A stretch of 64,000 bases of DNA from Natronobacterium texcoconense. GTDB taxonomy: Archaea > Halobacteriota > Halobacteria > Halobacteriales > Natrialbaceae. Positions 9,378 through 18,368 of this stretch are shown piece by piece. The translations under genes were made by a program, and so were the position numbers. Where the stretch lies: NCBI RefSeq assembly GCF_900104065.1, contig NZ_FNLC01000005.1:1-64000 (forward strand). Direction: 5' to 3'. How positions within the stretch are numbered: position 1 is the stretch's first letter; each line of letters begins with the position of its first letter. The notes beneath the pieces were generated by a model. That model was not told the DNA's origin. It saw only the letters and a program-made list of their open reading frames with translations, and did not search any database.

Positions 9378-9536
9378 ACCACGAAAGCCCCTGACACGCT
9401 CGACTCGCTCGACTCGCTGCGCTCCTCACTTCGTTGTGGTGCTTACGTCGTCGTGCTTCCTCGAGCGTGTCAGCCCCTTTCAGTCCCACCCACGATGGCC
9501 TGACCAGTCAGCCGACATGGGTGGGACTTTCGTGGT
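9378..9536. repeat. Nested inverted-repeat element (possible structured RNA or MITE)
   Basis: Three perfect helices nest within 160 nt. The outer arms are ACCACGAAAG (9378-9387) and CTTTCGTGGT (9527-9536). Inside are CTGACACGCTCGA (9391-9403) with TCGAGCGTGTCAG (9461-9473), and AGTCCCACCCA (9482-9492) with TGGGTGGGACT (9518-9528). The layout is a three-way junction. It fills the 328-bp gap between two usp genes, and no protein gene is visible there. Confidence 0.7.
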
Positions 9537-9631
9537 TGTTTCACCGAGCGGGCTAGCTACGGAGACGACTCGAGAAAATACTCGGGCATCGAGCGAGGAC
9601 GTTTAAGCCACCGGAGGGAGAACTTACGTCT

Positions 9632-10084
9632 ATGTTCGATACGGTCGTGGTTGCCACGGATGGCTCCGAAAGCGTCAAACGGGCCGTCGACGTCTCGCTC
9701 GACCTCGCTGCGCGGTTCGACGCCGACGTCCACGCGCTGTCGGTCGTCGACGCCAGCGAAGTCGACGCCTCTCCCGAACAGCTCCGAGAGGAGCTTCGAA
9801 CCGCCCTCGAGACGACAGCTGACGCTGCGATCGCGACCGTCGAGGACCGCACCGACAGGGAAATCACGACGGCCGTCCGTGAAGGTCGACCCGCAGCCGA
9901 AATCTGCGAGTACGCCCGCGAGGTCGACGCCGACGTCGTCGCGACCGGCACCCGTGGTCGCCACGGCGAGAACCGTCTGTTGCTCGGCAGCGTCGCCGAA
10001 CGTATCGTCCGCACGTCGCCCGTTCCCGTGCTCACGGTGCGACAGCTCGAGCCGACGGGTGGAGACGAGGAAGCCAGCGCCTGA
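9632..10084 (+). CDS. UspA-family universal stress protein (ATP-binding type)
   Basis: A 150-residue UspA protein starting MFDTVVVATDGSESVKRAV. The C-terminal loop GTRGRHGENRLLLGSVAERI matches the ATP-binding Gx2Gx9GS signature. It is the third usp gene within 2.2 kb and the only one with the complete loop. The upstream CGTTTAAGCC about 30 nt before the ATG is a good TATA element for a leaderless mRNA. Confidence 0.9.
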   Translation: MFDTVVVATDGSESVKRAVDVSLDLAARFDADVHALSVVDASEVDASPEQLREELRTALETTADAAIATVEDRTDREITTAVREGRPAAEICEYAREVDADVVATGTRGRHGENRLLLGSVAERIVRTSPVPVLTVRQLEPTGGDEEASA

Positions 10085-10220
10085 CCGAAGCTCTTCATGC
10101 GGATTGCTGTAACGATTTATCGGCGCAACTGCGACCCAGGCGGCGGTTACGCCGGAAATGACTTCCAGTAAGCCGTATCAGACCGGCGCTTACTTCCCCC
10201 GCCGCCCCCGAACAGGTGAC

Positions 10221-11408
10221 ATGTACGACGAACTCATCGACAGCGGCGATCTTCCGCTCGCCCGCAAGTCCGTGCTACCGGGAACCGGCTTCTTCCTTCC
10301 CGACACGCTCGAGGAGGACCTCGAGGACGAACAGACTGCAGCGGCACTCGAGGGGGCCGAGGTCGCCGTCGTCGCGGACCCGGACGCGGACGGCCTCGCC
10401 TGCGTCGCCCTGTTGCGGGAGGCCTACGACGACGTGCGGGACGTGCCGGAACCCGAGGATGACGAGGAGGAGAGCGACGAAGAGGAACCGTCCCTCGAGG
10501 AGATCGAACCGACGCCACACGAGGTCGCACTAATCCCTGCGAGCCCCCACGACGTCGAGGACGCGCTGGCTCGCGTCGCCGAGTACGGGACCGAGGGGAT
10601 CGATCTCTACGTGTGTGACCTCGCGCCGGACAAGTACGAGTACGTCGAGGACGAACTCGCGGCCGCTCTCGAGACCGCGGAGTCGGTCGCGTGGTACGAC
10701 CACCACCAGTGGGACGACGACGTCGCCGAGTCGGTTCGAGACGCTGGCGTCGACCTCGTCGTCGGCGACTCGGACGAGGAGTGTTCCGCCGACGTCGTCT
10801 ACCGGTCGCTCGAGTACGACTTCTCCCCGGTGTACGAGGAACTGGCCGCGGTCACGCGGGATCACGACCTCTGGCTGCGGGAAGACCCACGGAGCGACGA
10901 CCTCGCGGATTACGCCTACTGGACCGATCCCGCCGAGTACGTCGAGGTCGTCCGCGAGTACGGCGTCGACCTCCCCGACTGGGTTCGCGAGTTCATCGAG
11001 GAACGCCGCGTGGAGAAGGAGGCACTGATCGAGCAGGCGGTCACTCGCGCCGAGTTCCGCGAGATCGGTGACTACACGGTCGGCGTCACCTACGGCCGCT
11101 GTTCTCAGAACGAGGTCGCCGAGGCGATGCGCGAGCAGGGAGCCGACGCGTCGGTAGTCGTCAAGCCCGCGGGATCGGCCTCCATCCGGGGCACCGACGA
11201 GTTCGACCACTGCCACGAGGTCGCGGGGAAGGTAAACGGCGGCGGCCACCCGAAGGCCGCGGGCTGCAAGCCCGACATCTACGACGACATGCTCGATTAC
11301 GCCACCCACTGGACTTCCCGTGGCGCGGTGGCAAAACAGGTCATTCTGGACGCGTTCCGGGACGTCGTCGAGAACGAGGAGGACGGTGAGAACGAGTCAG
11401 AGTCCTAG
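10221..11408 (+). CDS. DHH/DHHA1 family phosphoesterase
   Basis: A 395-residue DHH-superfamily phosphoesterase. Motif I DPDADG is at residues 53-58, motif III YDHHQWDDD at 159-167, and the DHHA1 substrate motif GGGHPKAAGC lies near 350. An acidic insert separates motifs I and II. Such proteins include RecJ-like nucleases and oligonucleotide/cyclic-nucleotide phosphodiesterases; which applies here is not decided by sequence. The start at 10221 has GCTTAC about 30 nt upstream; the in-frame ATG at 10158 would span that promoter. Confidence 0.85.
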   Translation: MYDELIDSGDLPLARKSVLPGTGFFLPDTLEEDLEDEQTAAALEGAEVAVVADPDADGLACVALLREAYDDVRDVPEPEDDEEESDEEEPSLEEIEPTPHEVALIPASPHDVEDALARVAEYGTEGIDLYVCDLAPDKYEYVEDELAAALETAESVAWYDHHQWDDDVAESVRDAGVDLVVGDSDEECSADVVYRSLEYDFSPVYEELAAVTRDHDLWLREDPRSDDLADYAYWTDPAEYVEVVREYGVDLPDWVREFIEERRVEKEALIEQAVTRAEFREIGDYTVGVTYGRCSQNEVAEAMREQGADASVVVKPAGSASIRGTDEFDHCHEVAGKVNGGGHPKAAGCKPDIYDDMLDYATHWTSRGAVAKQVILDAFRDVVENEEDGENESES

Positions 11409-11421
11409 AATAGCGTAAACG

Positions 11422-11843
11422 CTACTGATCTCGGAACCACATTGCGATTTCCTGCTGGAACCGATCGATCCACTCGAGATCCTCTTGCAACACGTCGTAT
11501 ACGATATCGTGATCGACGTCACCGTACCGATATGCGAGATGGTTTCGAAAACCGACCGCCTCAGCGAGCTTCGTACCTGTTTCAGCGGAAATGATCCCTG
11601 CATCGACGAGCGCTTCGATTTCTTCGCGCGAGGTTTCGGCAGTACCGAGTTCTTCGGTGGCTCGAATATGTCCTGCCAGGTCGATACAGCACTGGATCGC
11701 GTTCATCAGTGATCGTTCGACGGCTCGCTGACGGACTATGTCGTCGATATATTCCGCTTTGGAGATCTCTCGCATATCTTTACATTCTTCGTGTACTGGT
11801 TGATCAACTCGAGTCGATCGACGACGACGTCCTCGTCTACCAT
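11422..11843 (-). pseudogene. HEPN (DUF86) toxin gene, frameshifted
   Basis: This is the HEPN partner of the adjacent nucleotidyltransferase. A normal DUF86 start (MVDEDVVVDRLELINQYTK) begins at 11843 and overlaps the MNT stop as TGATG. That frame runs into a stop after about 35 codons. The rest of the protein (REISKAEYIDDIVRQRAVER... to 11422) continues in another frame, and the switch point is at GTAAAGATATG near 11775-11785. The catalytic HEPN motif is also altered: FRNHLAYRY has Tyr where the family usually has His (Rx4H). A shorter protein could still start at the internal ATG near 11776. Confidence 0.7.
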
Positions 11844-12289
11844 CAGACGTCACCTTCGGCGAGCCGATCGATGAACTCGCGTCGCTGTTGCGTTCGCTGG
11901 TCGCTCGAGGCGTCGACGCGCTGCGTAAGTCGGCGCTCGTCTGCCGTTTTGAGATTCCCATCTCCGTACAGGAGCGTCCCGTCCTGAAGTGCGTTCAGTG
12001 CGACGGTATCCGGCAGCGCCTCGAGATCGCTGACGTCCACGAACGGTTCGGCGTAGGACTGCAGGGTACTGTCGATCCGATTCCGCTGTCGAAACCGCTC
12101 GCGTCGCGAACAGTCCTCGGCGAATCGCACGCAGATGTCGAGATCCGACGCCTCGGTTTCCGATCCGGTCGCGTACGACCCGAACACCACGGCGTAGCGA
12201 ACATCGGTGTTCTCGAGAACGGATCTGATCCCCTCGAGATCGACGCTAGCGGCTACGTCGTCGCTCGAGACGCGAGCGTCATCTCGCAT
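11843..12289 (-). CDS. MNT-type nucleotidyltransferase (HEPN antitoxin partner)
   Basis: A 148-residue minimal nucleotidyltransferase. The active-site signature GSYATGSETEASDLDI (GSx10DxD) is complete. In HEPN/MNT modules this enzyme neutralises the HEPN toxin, often by AMPylating it. A TATA element (AATATAAG near 12313-12320) lies 25 nt before the ATG, so the transcript is probably leaderless. The stop overlaps the HEPN start by 1 nt, implying translational coupling, although the HEPN gene is frameshifted. Confidence 0.85.
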   Translation of the reverse strand: MRDDARVSSDDVAASVDLEGIRSVLENTDVRYAVVFGSYATGSETEASDLDICVRFAEDCSRRERFRQRNRIDSTLQSYAEPFVDVSDLEALPDTVALNALQDGTLLYGDGNLKTADERRLTQRVDASSDQRTQQRREFIDRLAEGDV

Positions 12290-12325
12290 GGAGTCGAGTA
12301 CGTCTTACATCGCCTTATATTGTTG

Positions 12326-14296
12326 TCACCCTTTGTCGCCTATCGAAAGTTTGACCGCCGGAAGCTCGTCCGCCGGTTCGAACCCGAACACCTCGCCGTA
12401 GAACGACAGCTCGAGTTCGGACGCTCGCTTCCTCGATTCGGCCTTGCGGAACCCGTGCTGTTCGTCCTCGAAGACCACCAGTTCGTGTGGGACGTCGTTC
12501 TTCTCGAGTGCGTCGGCCATGTCTTCGGCTTGCGAGAGCGGGACGACGGGGTCGTCTTCGCCCTGGAGTAACAGGACGGGTGCGTCGATTTCGTCGGCGT
12601 GGTGGCTGGCGGATCGCTCGCGGTAGCTCGCTTCGGCCTCGGGGTAGGGGCCGACCAGCTGGTCGAGATACCGCGACTCGAACTTGTGGGTGAGTTCGGC
12701 GAGGCGCTCGAGGTCGGCGACGCCGTAGTAGCTCGTTCCGGCGGTAAAGTCGTCGTGGAAGGCCAGTGCCGAGAGGACGACGAAGCCGCCGGCGCTCCCG
12801 CCGCTTACCGCCAGTCGGTCCGGATCGACTCGTCCCTCGTCCGCGAGGTGGCGGGCGGCGTCGATACAGTCGGTGACGTCGACGTGCCCCCACTCGTCGT
12901 ACAGTGCTTCGCGGTACGCCCGGCCGTAGCCCGTCGAGCCGCGGTAGTTGACGTCCGCGAGGGCGAAGCCGCGACTGGTGAAGTACTGGATTCCGAGGTC
13001 GAACGCTGGCCCCGTCGAACTCGTGGGGCCGCCGTGGACGGTCACGAGCAGCGGCGGGGTCTCGTCTTCCGGCGGTTCGACGTCGGGGTTCGTCGGCGGA
13101 TAGACGAACGCGTGGGACTTCGCGCCGTCTCGAGTCTCGTAGGTGACGTGCTCGGGTCTCGAGAGGTAGTCGTCGTCGACGTCGGCGTCGGTTTCCTGGC
13201 GAAGCACCTCGTGGTCCCGACCGTCGCCCGGCGACCACCGCACGATACTGGTCGGCGTGGCCGGCCCGCCGGCCGGGACGACGACCGACTCGCCGTCCGT
13301 GACGAGCCGCGGCGCGTACGTGGCGGACGGGAGGTCGACGGTCTCGCGGTCGCCGTCCTCGCCCAGAACCTCGAGCGTCTTCTCCCCGTCGCGGGTGACG
13401 AGCGTCGCGACGCGGCCGTCCGCGAGGAAGCCGTACGTCGAGAAGCCGAGCAGCCACTGTGGAACGCCGTACTCGGCTTTCTCTTCGCGGTAGGAGACCC
13501 ACTCGTCGTCCTCGAGTCGGTAGAGGTTCCACCAACCGGTCCGGTCCGAGACGGCGTGAAGCGTCCCGTCGGCTCCCCATTCGGGCTGGAACACAGATTC
13601 GGCGGGGCCACCCATGACGACGCGTTCGTTCTCGAGGCCGCCGTCGTTGGCGACATCGGCGACGTGGAGTTCGGTGCCGTCCCACGGCATTCCGGGGTGG
13701 TCCCAGGTGAGCCAGGCGAGTCGGTCGCCCTCGGACGAGAGCCGGGGAGCGGCGTAGAAGTCGTGACCCGAGGCGACGATCCGTGGCTCCTCGCTCCCGT
13801 CGATAGGTATTCGGGCCAGCGTCGTCACGGGTTCGTCGGCGTCGCCGTCCTCGGCCGCCGCGTCGTGGTTCTCCCGGACGCAGTACAGGTATCCCTCGTC
13901 ACTCACTTCGAAGTCCGCGTACCGAAGACCCTGCTCGGTCTCGGGTTTCGGGGTGATCGGCTTCGGTTCCTCGCCGATCGACTGTCGGTAGAGTCGCTGG
14001 TCGTCGTCTTTCGAGAAGAAGACGACGTCGTTCCGTACCTCGAAGTCGCCGCCACCGTACTCGTGGACGAGCGTTCGGACGTCGACGTCTTCGGGAGTGA
14101 CGTCCTCGAGTTCGTCACCGTCGCGGCGAACGACGACGCCGCGGCCGCCCTCGTCCGGGCGCTGTTCTCGCCAGTAGACGGTTTCGTCGTCGACAGTCAG
14201 GTGGCCGAAGTCGATGCTCCCTTCCGCGACCATCTCCGCCGAGATGGGCGACTGCCACGTTCCGTACGGGGATCGACCCTCGTCGTTTGTTTGCAT
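12326..14296 (-). CDS. S9 family serine peptidase (acylaminoacyl-peptidase type)
   Basis: A 656-residue prolyl-oligopeptidase-family enzyme. The N-terminal ~400 residues form a beta-propeller (repeated FDxxHLTVDDETVYW-like blades). The C-terminal alpha/beta-hydrolase domain has the nucleophile elbow GGSAGG, the acid in LLQGEDDPVVP and the histidine in DEQHGF. It probably cleaves oligopeptides in the cytoplasm; no signal peptide is seen. The ATG at 14296 (MQTNDEGRSPYGTW) matches family starts better than the in-frame ATG at 14356. Confidence 0.9.
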   Translation of the reverse strand: MQTNDEGRSPYGTWQSPISAEMVAEGSIDFGHLTVDDETVYWREQRPDEGGRGVVVRRDGDELEDVTPEDVDVRTLVHEYGGGDFEVRNDVVFFSKDDDQRLYRQSIGEEPKPITPKPETEQGLRYADFEVSDEGYLYCVRENHDAAAEDGDADEPVTTLARIPIDGSEEPRIVASGHDFYAAPRLSSEGDRLAWLTWDHPGMPWDGTELHVADVANDGGLENERVVMGGPAESVFQPEWGADGTLHAVSDRTGWWNLYRLEDDEWVSYREEKAEYGVPQWLLGFSTYGFLADGRVATLVTRDGEKTLEVLGEDGDRETVDLPSATYAPRLVTDGESVVVPAGGPATPTSIVRWSPGDGRDHEVLRQETDADVDDDYLSRPEHVTYETRDGAKSHAFVYPPTNPDVEPPEDETPPLLVTVHGGPTSSTGPAFDLGIQYFTSRGFALADVNYRGSTGYGRAYREALYDEWGHVDVTDCIDAARHLADEGRVDPDRLAVSGGSAGGFVVLSALAFHDDFTAGTSYYGVADLERLAELTHKFESRYLDQLVGPYPEAEASYRERSASHHADEIDAPVLLLQGEDDPVVPLSQAEDMADALEKNDVPHELVVFEDEQHGFRKAESRKRASELELSFYGEVFGFEPADELPAVKLSIGDKG

Positions 14297-14364
14297 ACCG
14301 TACGGTAATCGAGGGTTATCTTGAATATCCCGTAATCTGTCAGAATAGTTATCCACTTCCGATA

Positions 14365-14545
14365 GTCAGTGGCCATGCCCATCTGATCGCGATCTTCTTC
14401 GGAACTGGTGTGGTCACGCAGTCGATTTTCGGTGGCGACCTCGAGCGACTGTGGTCCCAGGTGACGACCTGGTTGGGGGTTTCCTCGGGCTGGTCGCGGT
14501 ACTGACGCTACTCGTGTTCGTGGCCGATCGAAAAACGCCGGGTGA
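14365..14545 (+). pseudogene. Remnant of a membrane protein gene
   Basis: Two frames together read as one membrane-protein fragment: GHAHLIAIFFGTGVVTQSI...LERLW in one frame, then DDLVGGFLGLVAVLTLLVFVADR in the next, with the shift near 14460. No start codon and no family that I recognise. The second part runs into the 3' end of the opposing Bax-inhibitor-like gene. Probably the decayed end of an old gene. Confidence 0.4.
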
Positions 14546-14548
14546 CGG

Positions 14549-15247
14549 TTACTCCTGGGAGAGGAAGTACCGCATCACGAGCTGGAGCACGTGGACGAAG
14601 ACACCGGCGACGGCGATGTAGACGCCGATCGTCTGGAGTGCGGTCGAGGCGTTGCGATGATCGCGAACCTGCCAGATCTCGTAGCCGAGTCGGAGCATGA
14701 AGCCGAGGAAGATCAGGACGAAGCCGAGCAGCAGGAGGATCGGCAGGACGAACGAGCCGATCGCGATGACGACGACGCCGCCGATGAACGCGAAGTTGGC
14801 GAACGTCCCCCAGTGCTCGAAGGTGGCAGAGCGGGCGTAGACGTAGCCGGTGATGATGGCCGTCATAATCGCGGTGACGATGGCCGTGACTCCAAGGATC
14901 GCGAGCTGTGACTCGGGCGGAGCGAACCGGAGGACACCGGCGCCGAAGACCCCGAAGGCCAGTTGCAGGATCACCATTCCGGCGAAGGCCGTCCCCATGT
15001 CGCCGCCCTTGACGCCGCGCTCGGCGATCAGTTCACCGACGAAGATCGCCGCACCGTAGACGAGCACGCCGAGGATCGGGGCGGCCCCGAACAGGACGTC
15101 GTTGACGGCGGCGAGTGGCGTCGCCAGGAAAACGTACATCAACAGGACGTTGATCGCCATCAGGACGCTTGCGCCGCCCATCACTTTTCCTTCCCGACCG
15201 GTCAGCGTGAATCGCCCCGTGTCGTGGGACGTTTCGAACGAACTCAT
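14549..15247 (-). CDS. Bax inhibitor-1/YccA-like membrane protein
   Basis: A 232-residue integral membrane protein with about seven hydrophobic segments after a 20-residue cytoplasmic start. The pattern (GKVMGGASVLMAINVLLMYVF at TM1, IFVGELIAERG, and the charged end LGYEIWQVRDHRNASTALQTIGVYIAV) fits the BI-1/YccA family, proposed pH-gated Ca channels/leaks. Family assignment rests on topology and the C-terminal block; function is inferred. Confidence 0.7.
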   Translation of the reverse strand: MSSFETSHDTGRFTLTGREGKVMGGASVLMAINVLLMYVFLATPLAAVNDVLFGAAPILGVLVYGAAIFVGELIAERGVKGGDMGTAFAGMVILQLAFGVFGAGVLRFAPPESQLAILGVTAIVTAIMTAIITGYVYARSATFEHWGTFANFAFIGGVVVIAIGSFVLPILLLLGFVLIFLGFMLRLGYEIWQVRDHRNASTALQTIGVYIAVAGVFVHVLQLVMRYFLSQE

Positions 15248-15307
15248 TGCCCGAAACTACCCATTCCGTTCTGAAAAGGATGCCGGCAGCGTTGGCGTGG
15301 CCCGACC

Positions 15308-15760
15308 TTACTCGCCGCCGTCGGCATCGCTCGGATTCCACCGATCCGAGTACGCCACCCCACACGAACACTGAGCGTACGCGTGGATAACGTCGCCCTC
15401 CGCGTAGATGCCACCGACGTCCTCGTTTTGCTCTTCCGCAAAGGCGAAGACGAACTGGATCTCGTGGTCCTCGGCGTCGTCGCCGGGCGTCTCGGGACAG
15501 GTCCCGCCAGCGAGGTCGCCGTCGACGATTCCCTCGAGATCCATCGCCGACCGTGCGAATCCCATCGCCTCGGTACCCGTCGCAGCCTGGAACGCGTTCC
15601 GGCCACGTTCGCCGTCGACCACGATCAAGGTGCCGTCGTCGACGCGCTCCCCGAACTCCTCGAGGCGGTCGTCCGAGACGAACGAATCTGCCAGAAAGAG
15701 GGCGACGTCGTCGGGCCGGTCGCCGGCGAGAAACTCCTCACGGGCGCGCAAGTCACTCAT
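15308..15760 (-). CDS. DUF5807 family protein
   Basis: A 150-residue acidic protein known only from haloarchaea. It contains VVDGERGRNAFQAATG and near the C-terminus CSCGVAYSDRW, where the CxC plus an earlier Cys (GGTCPETPG) may bind metal. I recall it as DUF5807. Start at ATG 15760 (MSDLRAREEF), because the upstream in-frame extension is basic. Confidence 0.75.
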   Translation of the reverse strand: MSDLRAREEFLAGDRPDDVALFLADSFVSDDRLEEFGERVDDGTLIVVDGERGRNAFQAATGTEAMGFARSAMDLEGIVDGDLAGGTCPETPGDDAEDHEIQFVFAFAEEQNEDVGGIYAEGDVIHAYAQCSCGVAYSDRWNPSDADGGE

Positions 15761-15894
15761 GACCCGCTGTCGGCCCTCGAGCGGGATAAAAGCCGCGACA
15801 CCGGGCCGTCGAACCGCCGCAGATGAACGTTGTGGCCGCCGCCCGACGCCGCCGCTGCGCTGCAAAAACACTTATCTGTGTTACCTTCCCTTTC

Positions 15895-16074
15895 ATGACT
15901 ATGTCCGGAGCCGACAGGACGGCGTTTCGTTCCGGTGGAGGGCGTGGCGGTCTCCGCCCGCTCGCCGAACCGAACCTGATCGGCTCCGAACGCACTCGTC
16001 GGCCCCGTTCGAACTCGAGTTCGGGCCCGAATTCACGCTCGAGTCTCCCGACGCCGACGAACGAACGCAACTGA
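15895..16074 (+). CDS. Small upstream ORF coupled to cheW (59 aa)
   Basis: A 59-codon ORF lies between a clear TATA element (ACACTTATC at 15869-15876) and cheW. Its ATG is about 25 nt after the TATA, the leaderless spacing. Its TGA ends 2 nt before the cheW ATG. The peptide is Arg/Ser/Pro/Gly-rich and not acidic, unlike normal haloarchaeal proteins. It may be a regulatory leader whose translation delivers ribosomes to cheW rather than a functional protein. Confidence 0.45.
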   Translation: MTMSGADRTAFRSGGGRGGLRPLAEPNLIGSERTRRPRSNSSSGPNSRSSLPTPTNERN

Positions 16075-16076
16075 CC

Positions 16077-16508
16077 ATGTCTACGACGAAACAGACCACG
16101 GACGGAATACGCACGAACGTTCTCGAGTTCACGCTCGGGAAGAACCGCTACTGCGTCGACATCGGCTACGTCGCAGAGATCGTCAACACGGAGGAACTGA
16201 CGTCGGTTCCGAACACGCCCGACCACGTCGAGGGCGTCATGGATCTCCGCGGCGAGACGACGAAGATCGTCAACCTGCGGAAGATCTTCGGCGACGAGGA
16301 GTCGGACCTCGGCAGCCGAATCATCGTCTTCAAGCGCAAACGAAACTCCAAGGAACGGATCGGCTGGCTCGCCGACGAAGTCCACCAGGTCCGGGAAGTA
16401 CACACTCGAGACGTCGATACGTCCGTCGAAGGCGAGGGGATCGCCGGCGTTATTCGCCGCGACGACGAGTTCGTTCTCTGGGTCGATCCGACGGACGTCC
16501 GTATCTAG
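16077..16508 (+). CDS. cheW: Chemotaxis coupling protein CheW
   Basis: A 143-residue CheW, the adaptor that links chemoreceptors to CheA. The SH3-like fold is recognisable from VLEFTLGKNRYCVDIGYVAEI, the NTPDHVEGVMDLRGE loop and the end VIRRDDEFVLWVDP. The only promoter-like sequence is about 205 nt upstream, before a small ORF that ends 2 nt before this ATG. It opens the chemotaxis island and is transcribed away from the neighbouring transducer gene. Confidence 0.95.
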   Translation: MSTTKQTTDGIRTNVLEFTLGKNRYCVDIGYVAEIVNTEELTSVPNTPDHVEGVMDLRGETTKIVNLRKIFGDEESDLGSRIIVFKRKRNSKERIGWLADEVHQVREVHTRDVDTSVEGEGIAGVIRRDDEFVLWVDPTDVRI

Positions 16509-16652
16509 TGTGGTCTGAACTGCAGGGTCGAATCCGCGCTGTGGTTCGGTTCGACCCCGCAGTCGACGTCTGGAACGGGACTAGTTCGGTGGTCTCTCGT
16601 TTGCGTCGTCCGTCCCTTCCTGTGTCCGTATTGTCGTTCGTTCGGATCCGGA

Positions 16653-18248
16653 TCAGGTGTCGTCGGTCTGTAACTCGTCGACGCCCGCCATGAGCCGGTC
16701 GATCGTCCGTTCTTGCTGGGTGGTCGCCGTGACGACCCGCTGGGCTGCTGCCTCACTTTCGTCGGAGCGGTCGCGAACAGTTTCCATCGTCGCCGTGAGT
16801 TCTTCGACGCTGGCCGTCTGATCGTCGATCACGCGAGCGACCTCCGAGATGCCGTTCGTCGCCTCGTCGACCGAGTCCGTGATCTCCTCGAGCGCACCGA
16901 GGACGTCCTCGATCTGATCGTCGGCGTGTTCGATCCGTTCGTGGGAGTGCTCGACGGCCTCGGTCGTCTCGTCGGACTGGTGCTGTAGTTCCTCGAGGCT
17001 CGCCGTGATCTCTTCGGTGTGATCGCGCGTCTCGTCGGCAAGCGTCTTGACGTGGTCGGCTACGACCGCGAAGCCGTCGCCGCTGTCGCCCGCTCGCGCC
17101 GCCTCGATGTTCGCGTTCAGTGCGAGCAGGTTCGTCTCGTCGGCGACGTCCGAAATGACCTCGACGACGTCGACGATTTCGTCCATCTGTGCCGAGAGTG
17201 CGTCGACGCTCTCGACCAGTTCGTCACCGATCTCGACGACGTCTTTCGTCGCCTCGCGAGCGTCGGCCCCGGCCTCGAGCCCCCGTTCGACCGCGCCGCT
17301 TGCGGCTTCGGCCGCCGAATCGACCTCGTCGGCCTGTGCTGCCAGTTCCTCCATGGCGGCCGCGAACGACTGCATCTCGTTGACCGAGTCCTCGAGCAGT
17401 TCGTGTTGCTCACCGACGTTTTCGGCGATCTCGTCGGCTGCATTGGTCGTTTCGTCGACGGCGGCCTCCATCTCGCCCGCCCGTTCGGTGACACGGCCGG
17501 TCAGCGTCTCGAGGCTGTCGGCCATTTCGTTGACGTCGTCGATGACCGCCACCAGTTCCGAATCGAGCGTCTCGAACTCCTCGCTGCGCTGTGCGCGTGT
17601 GGTGAGGTCGCCGCGACTGATCTCGTTTGCCGTCGACTGGATCTCCCGGACCAGATCGGCGGTGGCGTCCCGTTCGGTGACGACGTCGGTTCGATCGACG
17701 ACCACTTCGATGACGCCGATCAGTTCGTCGCCGTCGTACAGCGGCGTCGCGGAGAAATCGATGTGTTTCTCGTCGCCGTGACGGTCGACCATCGTACTCG
17801 TATCGCCGTACCGGTTCCGGTCGGGATCGCGGCGTTCGACGCCGAACTCCTCGTGAGCGCGGTCGGGTTCCTGCAACACCTTGTCCGCGAGCGTGTCGGC
17901 ACGCCGTCCATCGGGATAGAACAGTTCCGAGACGTGGTCGTGGCCGATCGCTTCCTCGCGGGAGACGCCGGTCAGTTCGACGATCGCGGCGTTCCACTCG
18001 GCGATCTTCCCGTCCGCGTCCAGAACGAACGTCGGTATCCCCGTCCCGTCGAAAAGCTGTTGATAGCCGGCCCGCCGAAGTGCCCCCTCTTCGTCGGAGC
18101 CGTCCGCCCTCTCGAGCGAGTCGGCGTCTTCTGTCCGCTCTCCGCCGCCTTCCGCGTCGGTGGCTGGCTCGCCATCGGGCCCCGACCCGCTGGCTGGTTG
18201 CCGTGCCCCGTAGCCACCATCTGTCGCTTGTTTGCCCATTGGTACCAT
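16653..18248 (-). CDS. Soluble PAS-containing chemotaxis transducer
   Basis: A 531-residue cytoplasmic transducer. Residues 1-55 are an acidic low-complexity lead. Residues about 60-190 form a PAS domain ([25 protein letters not shown]). A HAMP-like helical link ([20 protein letters not shown]) follows, then a signalling coiled coil with the hairpin tip [25 protein letters not shown]. It resembles the Htr15-type transducer near haloarchaeal che genes. TATA sequence GATTTATC lies about 25 nt before ATG 18248; a second ATG at 18239 is possible. Confidence 0.9.
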   Translation of the reverse strand: MVPMGKQATDGGYGARQPASGSGPDGEPATDAEGGGERTEDADSLERADGSDEEGALRRAGYQQLFDGTGIPTFVLDADGKIAEWNAAIVELTGVSREEAIGHDHVSELFYPDGRRADTLADKVLQEPDRAHEEFGVERRDPDRNRYGDTSTMVDRHGDEKHIDFSATPLYDGDELIGVIEVVVDRTDVVTERDATADLVREIQSTANEISRGDLTTRAQRSEEFETLDSELVAVIDDVNEMADSLETLTGRVTERAGEMEAAVDETTNAADEIAENVGEQHELLEDSVNEMQSFAAAMEELAAQADEVDSAAEAASGAVERGLEAGADAREATKDVVEIGDELVESVDALSAQMDEIVDVVEVISDVADETNLLALNANIEAARAGDSGDGFAVVADHVKTLADETRDHTEEITASLEELQHQSDETTEAVEHSHERIEHADDQIEDVLGALEEITDSVDEATNGISEVARVIDDQTASVEELTATMETVRDRSDESEAAAQRVVTATTQQERTIDRLMAGVDELQTDDT

Positions 18249-18368
18249 GTTAAATGGTATACTGCGGGTAGATAAATCTCGCGGCGGATTCGCTCCACAG
18301 GACGGGTTCGAGCGGCCGAACCGGTCATAACCGAACCGAACGGATCGAGTCGTCGCCGAAAAGAGTCG

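Noticed and set aside
12315-13685. 456-codon minus-strand Arg-rich ORF
   Set aside because: Shadow frame of the S9 peptidase, which has the catalytic triad in its own frame.
12599-14308. 569-codon plus-strand ORF opposite the S9 peptidase
   Set aside because: Antisense shadow; long because of G+C bias, no recognisable domain.
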